Shown here one piece after another: positions 1 through 10,048 of a stretch of 64,000 nt of DNA. Below the pieces are notes generated by a model, which was not told the DNA's origin, ran no database searches, and worked only from the letters and a program-made list of their open reading frames with translations. Source of the stretch: Acephala macrosclerotiorum (Eukaryota; Ascomycota; Leotiomycetes; Helotiales; Mollisiaceae); contig MU119215.1 in assembly GCA_014904845.1 (NCBI GenBank), positions 124,001 to 188,000 on the forward strand, written 5' to 3'. Made by a program: the position numbers and the translations under genes. The first letter of the stretch is position 1. Every line of letters begins with the position of its first letter.

Positions 1-1537
1 TTCTGCTTCAGAGAACTTCCCTTGTCTACGAATTTCCTTGTACGACATTCCTGCAAGCTTAGACCGAATGAGGAAATCATCTTTGGCGTCTCGATGATGT
101 GCGGCCTGCACTGTTGGTGATGATTGTCCCGCCTTCGACCAAGATTGTGTTACTGGATCCATAGGTTTTGGTTCGATTCTCTTTGGTGCGTAAGATCGCG
201 AATGGCCTTCTTTCGACCTTTGAGCTCGATATGCTGAATTGCTAGCCAAGCGGTAAGGAGGACTGCTTCTTCGAGCATCGCTTTCTGACTCGATAGCTTT
301 GACAGGTCGCTTTCTAATGTTCTTGCTTGTGGTGACATCGTTGCTAGGTAATACTGGTACGATTCTACGAGAGCTTGGGCCCGAATCTGGAAGAATTTGA
401 CGCGCTCGACGAATTGGCGGAGGCTCAACGACAGCTAAATTTTCAGGACTCGACTGTTCGCCTACACTGTCTGCGAGGGCGGACGTCGTATCTGCTTCAG
501 AGAGTGCTATCATGGACCCTTGACTTGAACTGCATGATGCTAGTGACGTCGATGGGAAGTTCAACGTCAAAACCTTTGGCGAGATGGTGGTAGAGTCTGT
601 GGATTGTAATGTCCACTTGTTGGCGGGATTGGAGGCCATGCTCCATGGACCAGAACATTGATGTGCCTGTTGCTCGCCTTGATATCTTGGCAGACTATCA
701 TAGCTTATCGAGAGATCGTATGGGAGTTGAATCTGGTCTTTGGTTGCTTTTGTGCTTCCTGGCCACCAGTTCGTCCTCGCCTCTAGCTGCTGAGGATTCT
801 GCAAACCAAAGGACGATGCCATCTGTGAAGCAGCAGGCGTTGTTTTTGGCGAGTAATTGCTATATACCGTGTCCGGACTGGGCCTATTGATGTCCAAAGT
901 TGGACCGAAAGCTATGTCTTCCGAGAAGGATGAGGTCGAGATACCAGAAGACGCGGTTGGCGTGAATGAGTTGAGTGCTGGCTCAGATGAGGATTGGTAT
1001 GCGAAGTCCTTGAATACGTTTTGAGCGCTCGAGAATTCTGCAAAGCTTCCTCTTCCACGACCGTGGCTCCATTGAGAATAATCATGCCCGAGCATGGGGC
1101 TAGGTTGCTCAAAACAATTCATGTTCGATGTTGATTCTTGATATGCAACTGGTCTTCTGGTGAGATGAATTTGCCCTGGAGGCACTGCCGCGTACGACAC
1201 AGTCTTCGGCAAGTCTGTGACTTGACTTTGAGAACTTGGGTCAAGATTTTGATAGTGTCCCCCGTACACACCTTGAATCTGCTTGGTGTGTCAGCTCTAT
1301 TGCTATATTTTGCTTGCCAGGAAAGTTTACTGGAAAGTTCTCGTTATTTCCAAAGTCATCAAAGTGCTGATCCCAAGGGTCAGCTGCTGGATGAGCTGCG
1401 GGCCGGTAAACACTCCACGCGTTGATATCGTTATTCGTCATCTCAACAAGTCTTTGATGCAATGACTCCGTTCTCTGGCTGAGGACAAAGGTTTCGAAGC
1501 CGTTCGAGACAGTTCGGGGTTCTGCGTTGATAAACAT
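1..1537 (-). CDS. Myb/SANT-like regulatory protein, 5' part (runs off left edge)
   Basis: Leftward gene, partial at its 3' end because it leaves the window at position 1. Exon 1 is 1331-1537 (69 codons from the ATG at 1535-1537; an in-frame stop lies upstream at 1550-1552). A 52-nt intron at 1279-1330 starts GTAAAC, contains GCTGAC and ends GCAG. Exon 2 is open from 1278 to the edge, giving about 495 residues so far. Most of the protein is low-complexity and Ser/Gln/Pro-rich. The last visible residues (about 467-495) contain DDFLIRSKLAGMSYKEIR followed by GKFSEAE, which resembles the start of the Myb/SANT-like helices seen in fungal nuclear proteins that continue with a TLRGR.R motif. A DNA-binding or chromatin role is family inference. 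The start could be further upstream if a 5' intron exists. Most of the DNA-binding domain lies outside the window. Confidence 0.65.
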
Positions 1538-4232
1538 TCTGGTAACGTCTCACCGCTCTGCCGTCTTAGTGGCTATGCAGCGTTGCGAGAGTTATGCTTC
1601 CACGGCGGATGTCAGAGGGGCTTCAGAAGCTGGCCGCCCGTGCACTTCAACGTCTGCACCTGCACTGCAGCGATGCCTTCTAACGTGGATATGTGTGCAA
1701 TCAAGTTATGGAAGCATTCGCCTCTCGACCGATCATGTGGTGACTCGTGCCCAACTAGAAGAAGAGGATTGGGATGTCTGTCTTGGTTGAGCTGCCAGTA
1801 TCCAGTGCGAAGTGCGGTCAGAACTTTGGATCAATCGAGCTTCGATACTTCTATTGGACTTCTCTGCGGAGCGTGGAATTCGCAAGCTTATTTGCTGCAC
1901 AGTCTGACATCCAGTCATTCCTCTATCCTTGCTACACCGCCAGCAGAGCATGAGAGGGATGATTCTTACGTTCGGCATCAACTGTTTTCTTTCCGACTAC
2001 CAAACTTCGAGAAAGGTGATAGACTGCGCTAAACGTCTTATGAACAAAAAGCTAGAAAGACAGAGATTATCGAGTTGCTACTGCTGTCGAATATGTGCGG
2101 GCATGTATAAAAGGGTTTGAGAGACAATGATACACAATTGTTATGTGCAAGAACGGAACTTAAGTTTAGGAGGCGGCTTCTCCGGGCCATCCTTTGAAGG
2201 ACAAATGGACGAAGTTTTTCCAGAGCTACCGAAGAAGGAATCGCAGCCGGCAAAGGCAGTGCCTCCGCATTTGCTATCTTCTTGTTGCTTGTCATTACAC
2301 TATCTTCCCAGGCCGGGAGGCTTGACAAAGGCTCTCCTACCCCATGAGGCGACCCGCAACAATTTAACATGGACCATCAAAAGGCGAGATGATGTACCGA
2401 TCATCTCTCGAGATTTAAACGCCCCACTACCACAAGGTCTCATTTTGCACACGTCTATACTTTCTTCCTGTGAGATTGGCATCAGGTAGCTTCACGCTAA
2501 GCGCCGTTGCGGCTACCCCTTGCCATCTATGCCGCTGAATATGGCCGCCTGTGACACTCGATCCCGCGAGTAAAAGTGTTCGCTCGTCTTAAGTTTGAGC
2601 CGATAGTAGCGCTGGTTCTTCAGAGGTTGATCTGCTGGAAGTGAACGACTGCTCTGACAGGGTGCAAACGCGGCTGGCTGCATGACACTACTGAGCTTGT
2701 CCTGTGCGACACTTTTCTGCAAACGATCATTGGATCTCGTTCCAAATCCTGCAGTGTTGACCGCTTTGATCGCGGGGACGTTCTAGCCCAGCTCCATCCC
2801 ACACTGGAGAATATTCCCCGATGGATCTCAAACTTCCGCTCCGCGAAGCATCACGGACCACATGCCTGCTCAAGCACACGACACTATGAGCACTATAGCA
2901 TTCTGATTTCCCCCCTTCTTGCCTCACCCCAGCCATTTCTATAGTTTAATCTTGACGAGACAACCTTCCGACCACCCTGCTTCTCTACCGCGTGGTCCGC
3001 GCGAGCTAGCACAACCCAGCAAGCCTCAACCAGCAAATCGCACGACACAAACGGTTACACATAGCAAATACCAACCCCGCCGATTTGGAACATTACGCAG
3101 ACCGACTTAGCGAACCGCATGAGGACCCTTGCTGCAGGGCCTGCATGCAAGCCTCAACGTCAAGTCTCATCTCCCCAACACCTGCTCCCGCTTTACATCC
3201 AACCAAAGGCAGCGAGTTTGGCTAGGAAAGGTCGACCCTGGGTTCGATCCATCTAGACTCGTGCTTCTCTACTCTCCTTGAATCTCAGGCGAATGAGACG
3301 AACGAAAGCTCTCCCGTTTTGATTACATACTATCGACCTGGACTCGACAGTGAGAGCTTTGGGCGCAAGATAGTCAGTTCAGTTCTTCAACATCCTGGTT
3401 TCTGTCAACTCTGGTCCGTGAGTGGCGGGGAACTGGGCAAAGCTCCTTCCCCGGTCCAAGAAAGTGGGGGTCACTTGCTGCCCAAGAGATGTCTCGGATG
3501 CGATAGCTGCAGTCGGATGAAAAATTTCTGCTTCGAGATGCAGATGCATGATACAGGTATCATGAGCGAGTACCAGGTTGGTGGCTTGTTGGTACGAGCA
3601 TACGTGATGTTTGGTCAATGCAGGGTAGGCGGATGTTTGCTGCTGTGGCCTAATGACAGACGTTTGGGGCTCCGATCGATGTGGCGATCATCTGAATCTG
3701 CCCGTCTGAACTTTTGCATATTGGTTGAGGACGTCATAGGGTCTGACGTCGGGGCACGACTTCCAGGAAGTTTGAAAACACATGCGATTCTGGAGCTCAG
3801 TCAAGTGACTGCAATGCGTCGACCGAAAGAGGTCTGGATTGCTTGAGGCCAGAAGCGATGTCAAAAAGGGGTATGTGTCACGTGTGCCAGCAACAATCAT
3901 TGTCCGAGACGTTCTCTAACAATGTGGAAGTCTATCCTCCGAAGTCATCAAGTACAATAACATTCATGTGTCTTCAAAGATATACTAGGTTTGCGGCCAT
4001 ACTACTGTGTCTCGAGTTCTAAGACTTGGCTTCGTTAGAGACATCGTGAAGATGCTAGACGTTTCTTGCAGCTTTGATACTGGTCGCATGCCTGTGTTTC
4101 ATATTCTATACTGGAAGTCAAAAATTGAGGCTGAGCTTTTGACATCAAAACTGCTCTGTAATCAAGCTCATCCCTCGTTAAGGACTTCATCACCTAACGA
4201 GAGTCCACTTCCGCAATCACCAAGACACAAGC
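1538..4232. other. Intergenic, no supported gene
   Basis: A TATA-like TATAAAAG lies near 2107. Several short open frames occur on both strands (for example 175 codons on plus at 3319-3846), but none has recognisable domains, and splice sites joining them were not evident. The stretch probably holds the 5' leader and promoter of the leftward Myb-like gene plus spacer. Confidence 0.5.
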
Positions 4233-4451
4233 ATGGGTTGTCTTCTATCAAGACTCTGTCCCCAGCGGTATCAGCCTCGAACAGAAGAAGCAAACTCCGA
4301 ACACTCCGACAATGCCGCCGATAATAACGGTTTTGATGATGTCAACGCCTCCGAGGACAACACGCACAATACAGGCGCGGAGCCACATATCTTCAACTTC
4401 TCTGACATCTCCTCCACTGAGGAATCAACCTCGAACAGCGAATCTTCTTAA
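4233..4451 (+). CDS. Small acidic protein with N-terminal MGC acylation-type motif
   Basis: A 72-codon intronless frame. The protein begins MGCLLSRLCPQ: Gly2 fits N-myristoylation and Cys3/Cys9 could be palmitoylated. The rest is rich in Asn, Asp, Glu and Ser (for example NNGFDDVNASEDN) with no predicted fold. The skewed, hydrophilic composition after a basic N-terminus is unlike a random frame, and the start context is AGCATGG. It lies 136 bp upstream of the 2EXR remnant on the same strand. I do not recognise a family, and it could still be a chance frame or the first exon of something larger. Membrane anchoring is inferred only from the N-terminal motif. Confidence 0.4.
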   Translation: MGCLLSRLCPQRYQPRTEEANSEHSDNAADNNGFDDVNASEDNTHNTGAEPHIFNFSDISSTEESTSNSESS

Positions 4452-4587
4452 ATTCACTCATCTTTCCATTCAACGTGCTCACGATTCTGACTCAGTAGCA
4501 GAAGAGAGCGCATAAGTCCCAAAGAAACCAGAGCACCGCGCTAGACCAGAGTCGGGGTCGAAACAAGCCATAGGCGCCACCGTAGTC

Positions 4588-5105
4588 ATGGCGAGAGCTC
4601 CCAGTGCCACAACCCCAGCTACCTTTAATATATTTACTCGGTTTTCCGAACTTCTACCAGAACTGCGAATTAAGATATGGTACTTTCCTCTTCCGAGACA
4701 GCGTCTGATTGAGCTACACTGCGTCAAGCCTGAACGCCACTACTACCACCCATATCACTTCCAGTCTACAGTGACATTTCCTGTAATCCTCCATGCTTGC
4801 TCAAAATCTCGCCCCGAAGCTCGGAAGCGCTACACACTCACATTTGCCCCTCACTACCTCGATAATTCCTCGAGTATATTTCGACTTTTCAGTCGATTTT
4901 CTCTTCCTGAATATGGATCGGCTTCCATTCCTCCAGTTCCTCTGGCGACTTCTTCAATTCTTCATCCATCTTCAAGGTGTATCTCAGATACAAAACATTG
5001 CCGATGTGCGATGTCCGATGTCATGCATACAATTATGACCTTCTTGAGAATGGCGATCTGTACTTCGATGAGAGTCCCCAAGTCGAGCAGAGTCTCGAGA
5101 ATTAG
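4588..5105 (+). pseudogene. 2EXR-domain (F-box-like) protein, broken by two frameshifts
   Basis: The first frame, from the ATG at 4588, reads FTRFSELLPELRIKIWYFPL, then PVILHACSKSRPEARKRY. This is the N-terminal signature of the fungal 2EXR family (F..LP.ELR.KIW ... LL..C.ESR..A...Y). Homology then moves to a second frame at about 4870 (VYFDFSVDFLFLNMD, FLWRLLQFF). It moves to a third frame at about 5019 (CHAYNYDLLENGDLYF) and stops at about 5105. No plausible intron bridges the shifts because the coding sense is continuous across them. The full family length would be 250-350 residues, so the 3' part is probably lost. 2EXR proteins are abundant, fast-evolving fungal proteins of unknown biochemical role. 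I read this as a recent pseudogene, or possibly sequencing indels. Confidence 0.6.
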
Positions 5106-5239
5106 AGAGACGGAGAATGAGGGTTTGAAGGAGGATATGCGGAAGACTGTTTGTGTTATTCTTGGGGGTTGAGATAATGAGCTTTGGTGGTCTTATAAAT
5201 GAAGAGCAGCACGTATACGAAGGTAGATGTCGGTAGTAA

Positions 5240-5256
5240 ATGGGGGGGGGGGGGTT
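5240..5256 (+). repeat. Poly-G tract
   Basis: An uninterrupted run of G residues just after the 2EXR remnant. It may be unstable or G-quadruplex-prone. No function is implied. Confidence 0.7.
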
Positions 5257-5516
5257 AAGTCTGCAATCTCCGCCCCTTTCTTTGCATCCCTTAGATGCTC
5301 TTATTTTACTTGTGTACCAAAACTCTGTCTTTCAAATATGTCTCTTCCAGTGTATTGTCATATATGATTATCTGTCTTTGTTACTTTTCATTTTTATCAG
5401 CGCCTCCTTATTTTAATACCCATGCTTGTGCTAATATTCGTCTATGCAAGTCTCTCTTCCGTAACAAGCATCCGAACAATCAAATACAAGTATAAACCCA
5501 AGATCTCAAAACAATC

Positions 5517-5797
5517 ATAGCATTGAGACGAGCTCACACTTACTCGTCTTTCCCTTTTCGTCTAGAAGTCCAAGAAATATTGACAGCAATCAAGAGCTTG
5601 ACGGTCATTTCCTCTCGTCCGCTTGATAGGAATTTTCACATTCAAACGGAAGCATAACCCCAAGCTGATGGCGGATCCACAGCCCTGAGACGAGTTCAAA
5701 TATACTCGTCTGGACTACGTTGTTTTAAAGCCCCCTAAAAGTTCGCAGCAATGCAGAGCTTGATAGTCGTCGTTCTACCTTTTTAACAGGAGACGAT
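5517..5797 (+). repeat. Diverged tandem pair (162-bp period), each with an AGACGAG/CTCGTCT inverted repeat
   Basis: Copy 1 has AGACGAG at 5526-5532 and CTCGTCT at 5543-5549. Copy 2 has the same arms at 5688-5694 and 5705-5711. Spacers are exactly 10 nt in both. A second shared block (GCAAT...GAGCTTGA) follows 43 nt after each right arm, at 5586 and 5748. The common spacing shows a duplicated unit of about 120 bp rather than chance hairpins. The rest of 5106-5774 holds no other recognisable feature. Confidence 0.65.
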
Positions 5798-6056
5798 ACA
5801 AACCTCTATTGAGGAAATCGTCATCCAGAATGATTTCAAATAGCTTACAAGCCGGAAATATAGGGCAAGACGGGGTAGCATCGTAGCGTGGTCTGGGACA
5901 GGCAAGCTTCTGGTCGTTCCCATAGGACTCGATAGTGGGTACCGGTCGTTTGTTGGCGGTCCTAGACGGACGAAGAAGCGATTTTATAGGAGATGAGATT
6001 GGGAACGGAGGGTCGGAGTCATAGGGACGAGGCTGCGGCTGCACGTGCTGACTCAA
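5775..6056 (-). CDS. Uncharacterised Pro/Ser/Arg-rich ORF
   Basis: A 93-codon frame with a Pro/Ser-rich first half and an acidic/hydrophobic tail (FEIILDDDFLNRGLYRLLL). A second leftward frame (6053-6241) abuts it in another phase and could be an upstream exon, but no clean splice pair was found. No family is recognised. It overlaps the edge of the 162-bp repeat unit, which argues against a conserved gene. Treat it as a hypothesis. Confidence 0.25.
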   Translation of the reverse strand: MSQHVQPQPRPYDSDPPFPISSPIKSLLRPSRTANKRPVPTIESYGNDQKLACPRPRYDATPSCPIFPACKLFEIILDDDFLNRGLYRLLLKR

Positions 6057-6145
6057 CCGCTTGGGTGGTTTGGTTGTCTGGAACGGGAAGGGGGACTTTT
6101 GGGGGAAGAACGTTCGAATTTCTTTGAACTGATTCGAGTAGGTTT

Positions 6146-6300
6146 GATACTTTCAAATGTATCTATCTCGTTTGAGTACTTTTGCAAAGTATAAGTTCTA
6201 TGCCTTACCTGTAAGGTTTTATGTGTTGCCAGTACTATCAAATGTGACTACCACATCTGAGTACTTTTACGATGCAAAAGTTCCATGCTATACTCGTACA
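6146..6300 (+). repeat. Two direct copies of a roughly 70-bp unit, 85 bp apart
   Basis: TACT(T/A)TCAAATGT begins at 6148 and 6233. TGAGTACTTTT follows at 6173 and 6258. A block of the type GCAAA...AGTTC(T/C)ATGC comes next in both copies. The offset is 85 bp at the first two anchors and about 90 bp at the third, so the copies have diverged by small indels. Confidence 0.55.
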
Positions 6301-6327
6301 TTCGTATTTTACACACCCAATTCAACC

Positions 6328-7335
6328 TCATAATCTATGCCTCACCTTCACCAATCTATCCAGCACCTTTCCACCATCTAGCGCCCACCCTCCATGAACA
6401 TCCATTTTATATATCTTTCCCTTCACCCCAACCTTCACAAACCCATCCCTCATCCACGTCCTCCTAATGCCTTTGAACGCGTTGAAGAATGCTCGGTTCA
6501 TATGCCTGAATGGAGATGTGAGAAGATGACTCCTCTCATACTCCAGTTCTTCTTTCTGCCTCGCTTCCTTTTCTAGTCTGAATGCTCGCATCTCTTCTCG
6601 AGAAAGGTTGGGTAAGGGGGCGGCGATTTGCTGGGGAAGTACTATATCCTCTGGTTTGACGTATAACTTCCTCGCCGGAAAGAAAGGAATAGGAAACATC
6701 TTTCTAAGAATGATTTCGATTTGTAGCTCTTGGTCCCCTCCCTTCCCTACCACTCTTGGGTCAAGCACACCATCCCCACCTGTTGTCGCCTTCGGCGGAA
6801 TCGCTGTAATCGACCGTATAAGATTTGCAGAGTTTAAGGCCAAATAAGTTCCCCCTCCAACCATCAACACACTTATGCTTAGATAAGCGGGAGGGACCCA
6901 TTCTGCGAGACCCGCTGGAGCATAGAGATAGTTTCCCCAGTAGTTGACTACTGCCCAGGAGTAGCAGAAGAAAGCAGTGGCGTAGTTTGAGGCTATGAAG
7001 GCAGTGTGGGAGGGGGCTTCGTATAGGAGGGTCGAATGAGATTTTTGCGCAAAGGTGGAGGCGTAGGTGCTGTATATGGAGTTGGAAATGGAGGTTGGAG
7101 AAGACTTTGTGGGAGTGAAGGAAGGTTTGGATGGGAGTGGAGATTGAGCTTTGGTGGGTGCTGATGGATGAGGTTTTGTTGCAACAGGTGCTGGGCGAGA
7201 TTTCTTCTTGGCTTGGAGGAGGGAGGTTGTGGTGAAGAATCGAGGGGAGTTGATGGGCTGGAGGAAGACGTGAATTGTTCGGGGAGAGTAGGCACATTGG
7301 TGCCGTGGCAGACACCCTCTTGAGAAGGCAGACAT
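6328..7335 (-). CDS. Mitochondrial two-span membrane protein (TMEM223/TMEM70-like, tentative)
   Basis: A single coding exon of 335 residues. The N-terminus is basic and hydroxylated without acidic residues until well downstream (MSAFSRGCLPRHQ..., FFTTTSLLQAKKKSRP), typical of a mitochondrial presequence. A Pro/Ser/Thr linker follows. An LLYEAPSH motif then leads into two hydrophobic spans, at roughly residues 112-135 and 148-172. The C-terminal half is soluble and charged. The LLYE-plus-hairpin layout resembles TMEM223/TMEM70-type inner-membrane proteins that act in respiratory-complex assembly, but sequence identity by eye is weak. A 55-nt intron in the 5' UTR (7336-7390, GTGAGT...CAG) ends immediately before the ATG. 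The promoter is shared with the divergent PDX1 gene, which also encodes a mitochondrial protein. Confidence 0.75.
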   Translation of the reverse strand: MSAFSRGCLPRHQCAYSPRTIHVFLQPINSPRFFTTTSLLQAKKKSRPAPVATKPHPSAPTKAQSPLPSKPSFTPTKSSPTSISNSIYSTYASTFAQKSHSTLLYEAPSHTAFIASNYATAFFCYSWAVVNYWGNYLYAPAGLAEWVPPAYLSISVLMVGGGTYLALNSANLIRSITAIPPKATTGGDGVLDPRVVGKGGDQELQIEIILRKMFPIPFFPARKLYVKPEDIVLPQQIAAPLPNLSREEMRAFRLEKEARQKEELEYERSHLLTSPFRHMNRAFFNAFKGIRRTWMRDGFVKVGVKGKIYKMDVHGGWALDGGKVLDRLVKVRHRL

Positions 7336-7390
7336 CTGTCGATCTTCATTAGCAACCAGACATTGAAACTCGCAGATTGTTGCAACTCAC

Positions 7391-7604
7391 CTTGAAGAAT
7401 TGCAAAGTCGGACCACAGCTCAGCTCTCGTCGTTCAAAAATATTTCGAGCTCCAAACCCTCCAATCGGCGAATCGGCGCGTTTGGCTGACTAGCGCCATC
7501 CGCCATATTTTGGCGGGTCTCAACACCTTGAATAATCTCAAGATTCTCAAACTGCGCTTCTCACTCCCAAAAGCTCAATTGAGCTTCGACTTCCGTCTGC
7601 CAGC
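7391..7604. promoter_or_regulatory. Bidirectional promoter between two mitochondrial-protein genes
   Basis: This is the only sequence between the 5' UTR exon of the leftward membrane-protein gene and the PDX1 start, about 214 bp. No clear TATA box is visible. Repeated GGCGAATCGGCG-type motifs occur near 7465. A shared control region is inferred from the head-to-head layout. Confidence 0.5.
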
Positions 7605-8950
7605 ATGGCATCCTTTGCGACAGCTTGCCGTCTGTCGGCTAGACTTACTGCTAGGCAATTGCGACAAGATGCCACTGCGAGAGGTATGTTGGATATTTGT
7701 TCGGAGGATATAGCTACTCACAACGTTCAACAGGTTTCCGAACTTCTGCGAAGGTGTTGGCCGCTTCAAACTTTACGATGCCAGCTTTGTCTCCTACGAT
7801 GACGGAGGGGAATATTGGGAAGTGGGCGGTCAAGGAGGGAGATTCGTTTTCGGCCGGTGATGTTCTGCTGGAGATTGAGACGGATAAGGCCTCGATGGAT
7901 GTGGAAGCACAGGATGATGGAATTATGGCGAAAATCACCCAGCCTGACGGAACAAAGGCCATCAAAGTTGGGACTCGAATTGCTGTTCTTGCAGAACCAG
8001 GGGACGATCTCAGCAGCTTGGAAATACCGGCCGAAGAGAGTGCTGCACCAGAACCCAAGAAGGAAGCTTCCAAGCCAAAGTCCGAGTCAAGCTCAGAGTT
8101 CCAGAGCCCCCCACCTACGCCATCAAGTTCGGCACCTTCAGAAGCACCCGCAAAGCCTGCGGGAAAGCCCAAGAAGCAGACATACCCACTCCTGCCTTCA
8201 GTCGGACATCTAATGAAGGAGCACGGTATTGAAGAGTCAGCAATCGACAAGATGACACCTAGTGGTCCCAATGGCCGTCTATTGAAAGGCGATGTGCTCG
8301 CATACCTAGGATCAATCTCCTCGTCCTACCCTACTGAACTCTCCACCAAAATCGAGAAACTCACCCACCTCGACCTCAGCAATATCAAACTCGCGGCTCC
8401 CGCACCAGCACCCAAGCCCAAAGTAGCTGAGGCTGCCCCTGAACCCACTGTTCCCCAAGAAACCGAAATTTCAGTCCCCATTTCTATGCGAGCTGTTCTA
8501 GATGTTCAGAAGAGGATACAGAGCACACTTGGCGTATTCATGCCCATGTCCACATTCATCGCCCGAGCCACCGATGTTGCAAATGACAACTTGCCCCGCT
8601 CAAAGACTCAAGCCTTCAGCGCAGATGAGCTCTTCGACCAAGTTCTTGGCCTGGACACTGTTACTACGGCAAGCGGTGTCCGTGGTACTTTTCTTCCTCA
8701 AATCACAGCTTTACCTTCGGCTGCTCCCTCGGTACCTGTCAAGCCTGCCAAGCAGCTGGATATCATTGATCTTCTATCTGGTGGAACACGATCCGCCAGC
8801 TCTTTGGCAAGAAAGCCTGTGCCAGGATTGAGCAACTCGGTCAACGTGTTCAGTGTCAAGGTGCTGAAGGGAGATGAGAAACGAGCACAGGTTTTCCTTG
8901 ATAGAGTGAAGGCTGTGTTGGAGGCGGAGCCAGGGAGGTTGGTTCTGTGA
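7605..8950 (+). CDS. PDX1: Pyruvate dehydrogenase complex protein X (E3-binding protein)
   Basis: Two exons, 7605-7683 and 7734-8950, are joined across a 50-nt intron (GTATGT...CAG), giving 431 residues. Residues 1 to about 37 form a basic mitochondrial presequence. The lipoyl domain follows, with MPALSPTMTEGNIGKW and the modified lysine in EIETDKASMD (K78). After an Ala/Pro/Ser linker comes the peripheral subunit-binding domain (LLPSVGHLMKEHGIEE...GPNGRLLKGDVLAYL, about 178-216). This domain docks dihydrolipoamide dehydrogenase. The C-terminal part is a reduced core-anchoring region (ISVPISMRAVLDVQKR...) without the HxxxD acetyltransferase centre, so this is protein X rather than E2. It acts in the mitochondrial matrix, linking E3 to the E2 core. 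Bases 8450-8514 recur inverted in the next gene. Confidence 0.93.
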
Positions 8951-9243
8951 TTTGCTTGCTAAATTTGGGGAAGTAGCCTTGTAATATAGGAACATAGACT
9001 GCGATGAATGGATGTTATGATACCAAGCTCTGAAAGTTCAGATTCTTATTCCTATTCCCTTGCCTATTTACAAAACCCAAAACAGATACTGTGTACACGT
9101 CTTCAAGAAAGTCAGAAGCTCCATTTGTTCCTGCCCAGCAGCCTTCAGAATCCCACCAAGTTCGCGAGGGCCGCCGGCCTCAAATCAGAAAAGAAATAGT
9201 CCCTCACCGCGACTCCAAGTAAGCCATCATCCACCTCCCAGAT
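8951..9243. other. Convergent 3' intergenic region
   Basis: Spacer of about 290 bp between the stop codons of PDX1 and the leftward secreted-protein gene. No recognisable gene or repeat. Confidence 0.6.
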
Positions 9244-10048
9244 CTAATTAGCAGGTGGCGTAGTCTGAACAACGACCGGCGTTCCCTCATCCAACACCTC
9301 ATTCGGCTCATTCCAAACCAACTTCCAAACATTCTCCTTACTAGTCATCGTCGCCCAAAAACTCGCCAGAAGGGTACCACCACTCGCTTCCCAATACAAA
9401 TCCGTTCCTAAGAAACGGAAATTGGTCGTTGTGTTTGTTGTCGTGTCTCCGTCGCAGGTTGTAAAACCAACCTGGGCGGTAGAGGAGGGGGAGGTGTCAA
9501 TTAATAGTCTGGGTTGGCCGGTGATGGTACCGGTGCCGCCCGAGGTGAGGTTTTTTTGCGCGTAGAGGGAGGTGTTGTTCATTGTGACTGGTGGGTACAG
9601 TTCAACAAGTCTCTTCTGAACATCTAGAACAGCTCGCATAGAAATAGGGACTGAAATTTCGGTCTCTTGGGGAACGACCGGTTTAGGAGTATCTCGGCCA
9701 ATGAAAGTCCTAGCAAAAGCAAAGAGCCAGAAAATCACAGGAAGGCTAGGAGATTGAAAGCTCTAGGTTGATAATGCTTACATGTAATGTTTGTTGCGTT
9801 ATTGATGTCATTTGGAATTCTGAAGCCGATGAATGCCAATGCTTGATTGACTGTTAGCAAAGTTCTTGTCGTGAATTCGATTTGATGGGATTCCCACAGT
9901 TCATGTAGAAGACCGGTAGTCCGCTGATGTTCGTGCCGTATGCATACAGAGTGAACGGGTCGGCAGCATCCACCTGAGCCAGCTGGCTCAAGTAGAGCAG
10001 GAGAGCTGTTGAGAACTGGAACATGTTGAGGAACATGTTGAGGAACAT
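9244..10048 (-). CDS. Small secreted fungal protein with a PDX1-derived segment at the start of exon 3
   Basis: Three exons restore one frame of 205 residues. Exon 1 is 9898-10048, exon 2 is 9782-9841 and exon 3 is 9244-9650. Intron 1 (9842-9897) has a weak GTGGGA donor but a good GCTAAC branch. Intron 2 (9651-9781) runs from GTAAGC to AAATTTCAG. The alternative acceptor at 9710 gives an immediate stop. Residues include a signal peptide (FSTALLLYLSQLAQVDA), then DPFTLYAYGTNISGLPVFY and a C-terminal VWNEPNEVLDEGTPVVV. I recall these motifs from a family of fungal secreted proteins of unknown function. The chosen exon 3 acceptor and the residues PISMRAVLDVQKR come from an inverted copy of PDX1. 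Start choice is ambiguous among three ATGs in a 12-bp repeat (10048, 10036, 10024). Confidence 0.7.
9611..9675 (-). repeat. Inverted 65-bp copy of PDX1 exon 2
   Basis: The reverse complement of 9611-9675 matches 8450-8514 at 63 of 65 bases, with two transitions. Weaker similarity continues about 10 bp upstream of the copy (encoded P-K-P-V against P-E-P-T). It spans the 3' splice site and first 13 codons of exon 3 of the secreted-protein gene. Confidence 0.92.

Noticed and set aside
3232..3260. GGTTCGATCC resembling a tRNA B box
   Set aside because: The flanking bases do not form a T-arm stem, and no D-arm, anticodon arm or acceptor stem can be drawn.
3319..3846. 175-codon plus-strand frame
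   Set aside because: No domain, irregular composition, and an overlapping minus frame of similar quality.
9710..9781. Shorter second intron (acceptor at 9710) for the secreted-protein gene
   Set aside because: It joins to TGA at the junction. The acceptor at 9651 keeps frame and gives a 205-residue protein.
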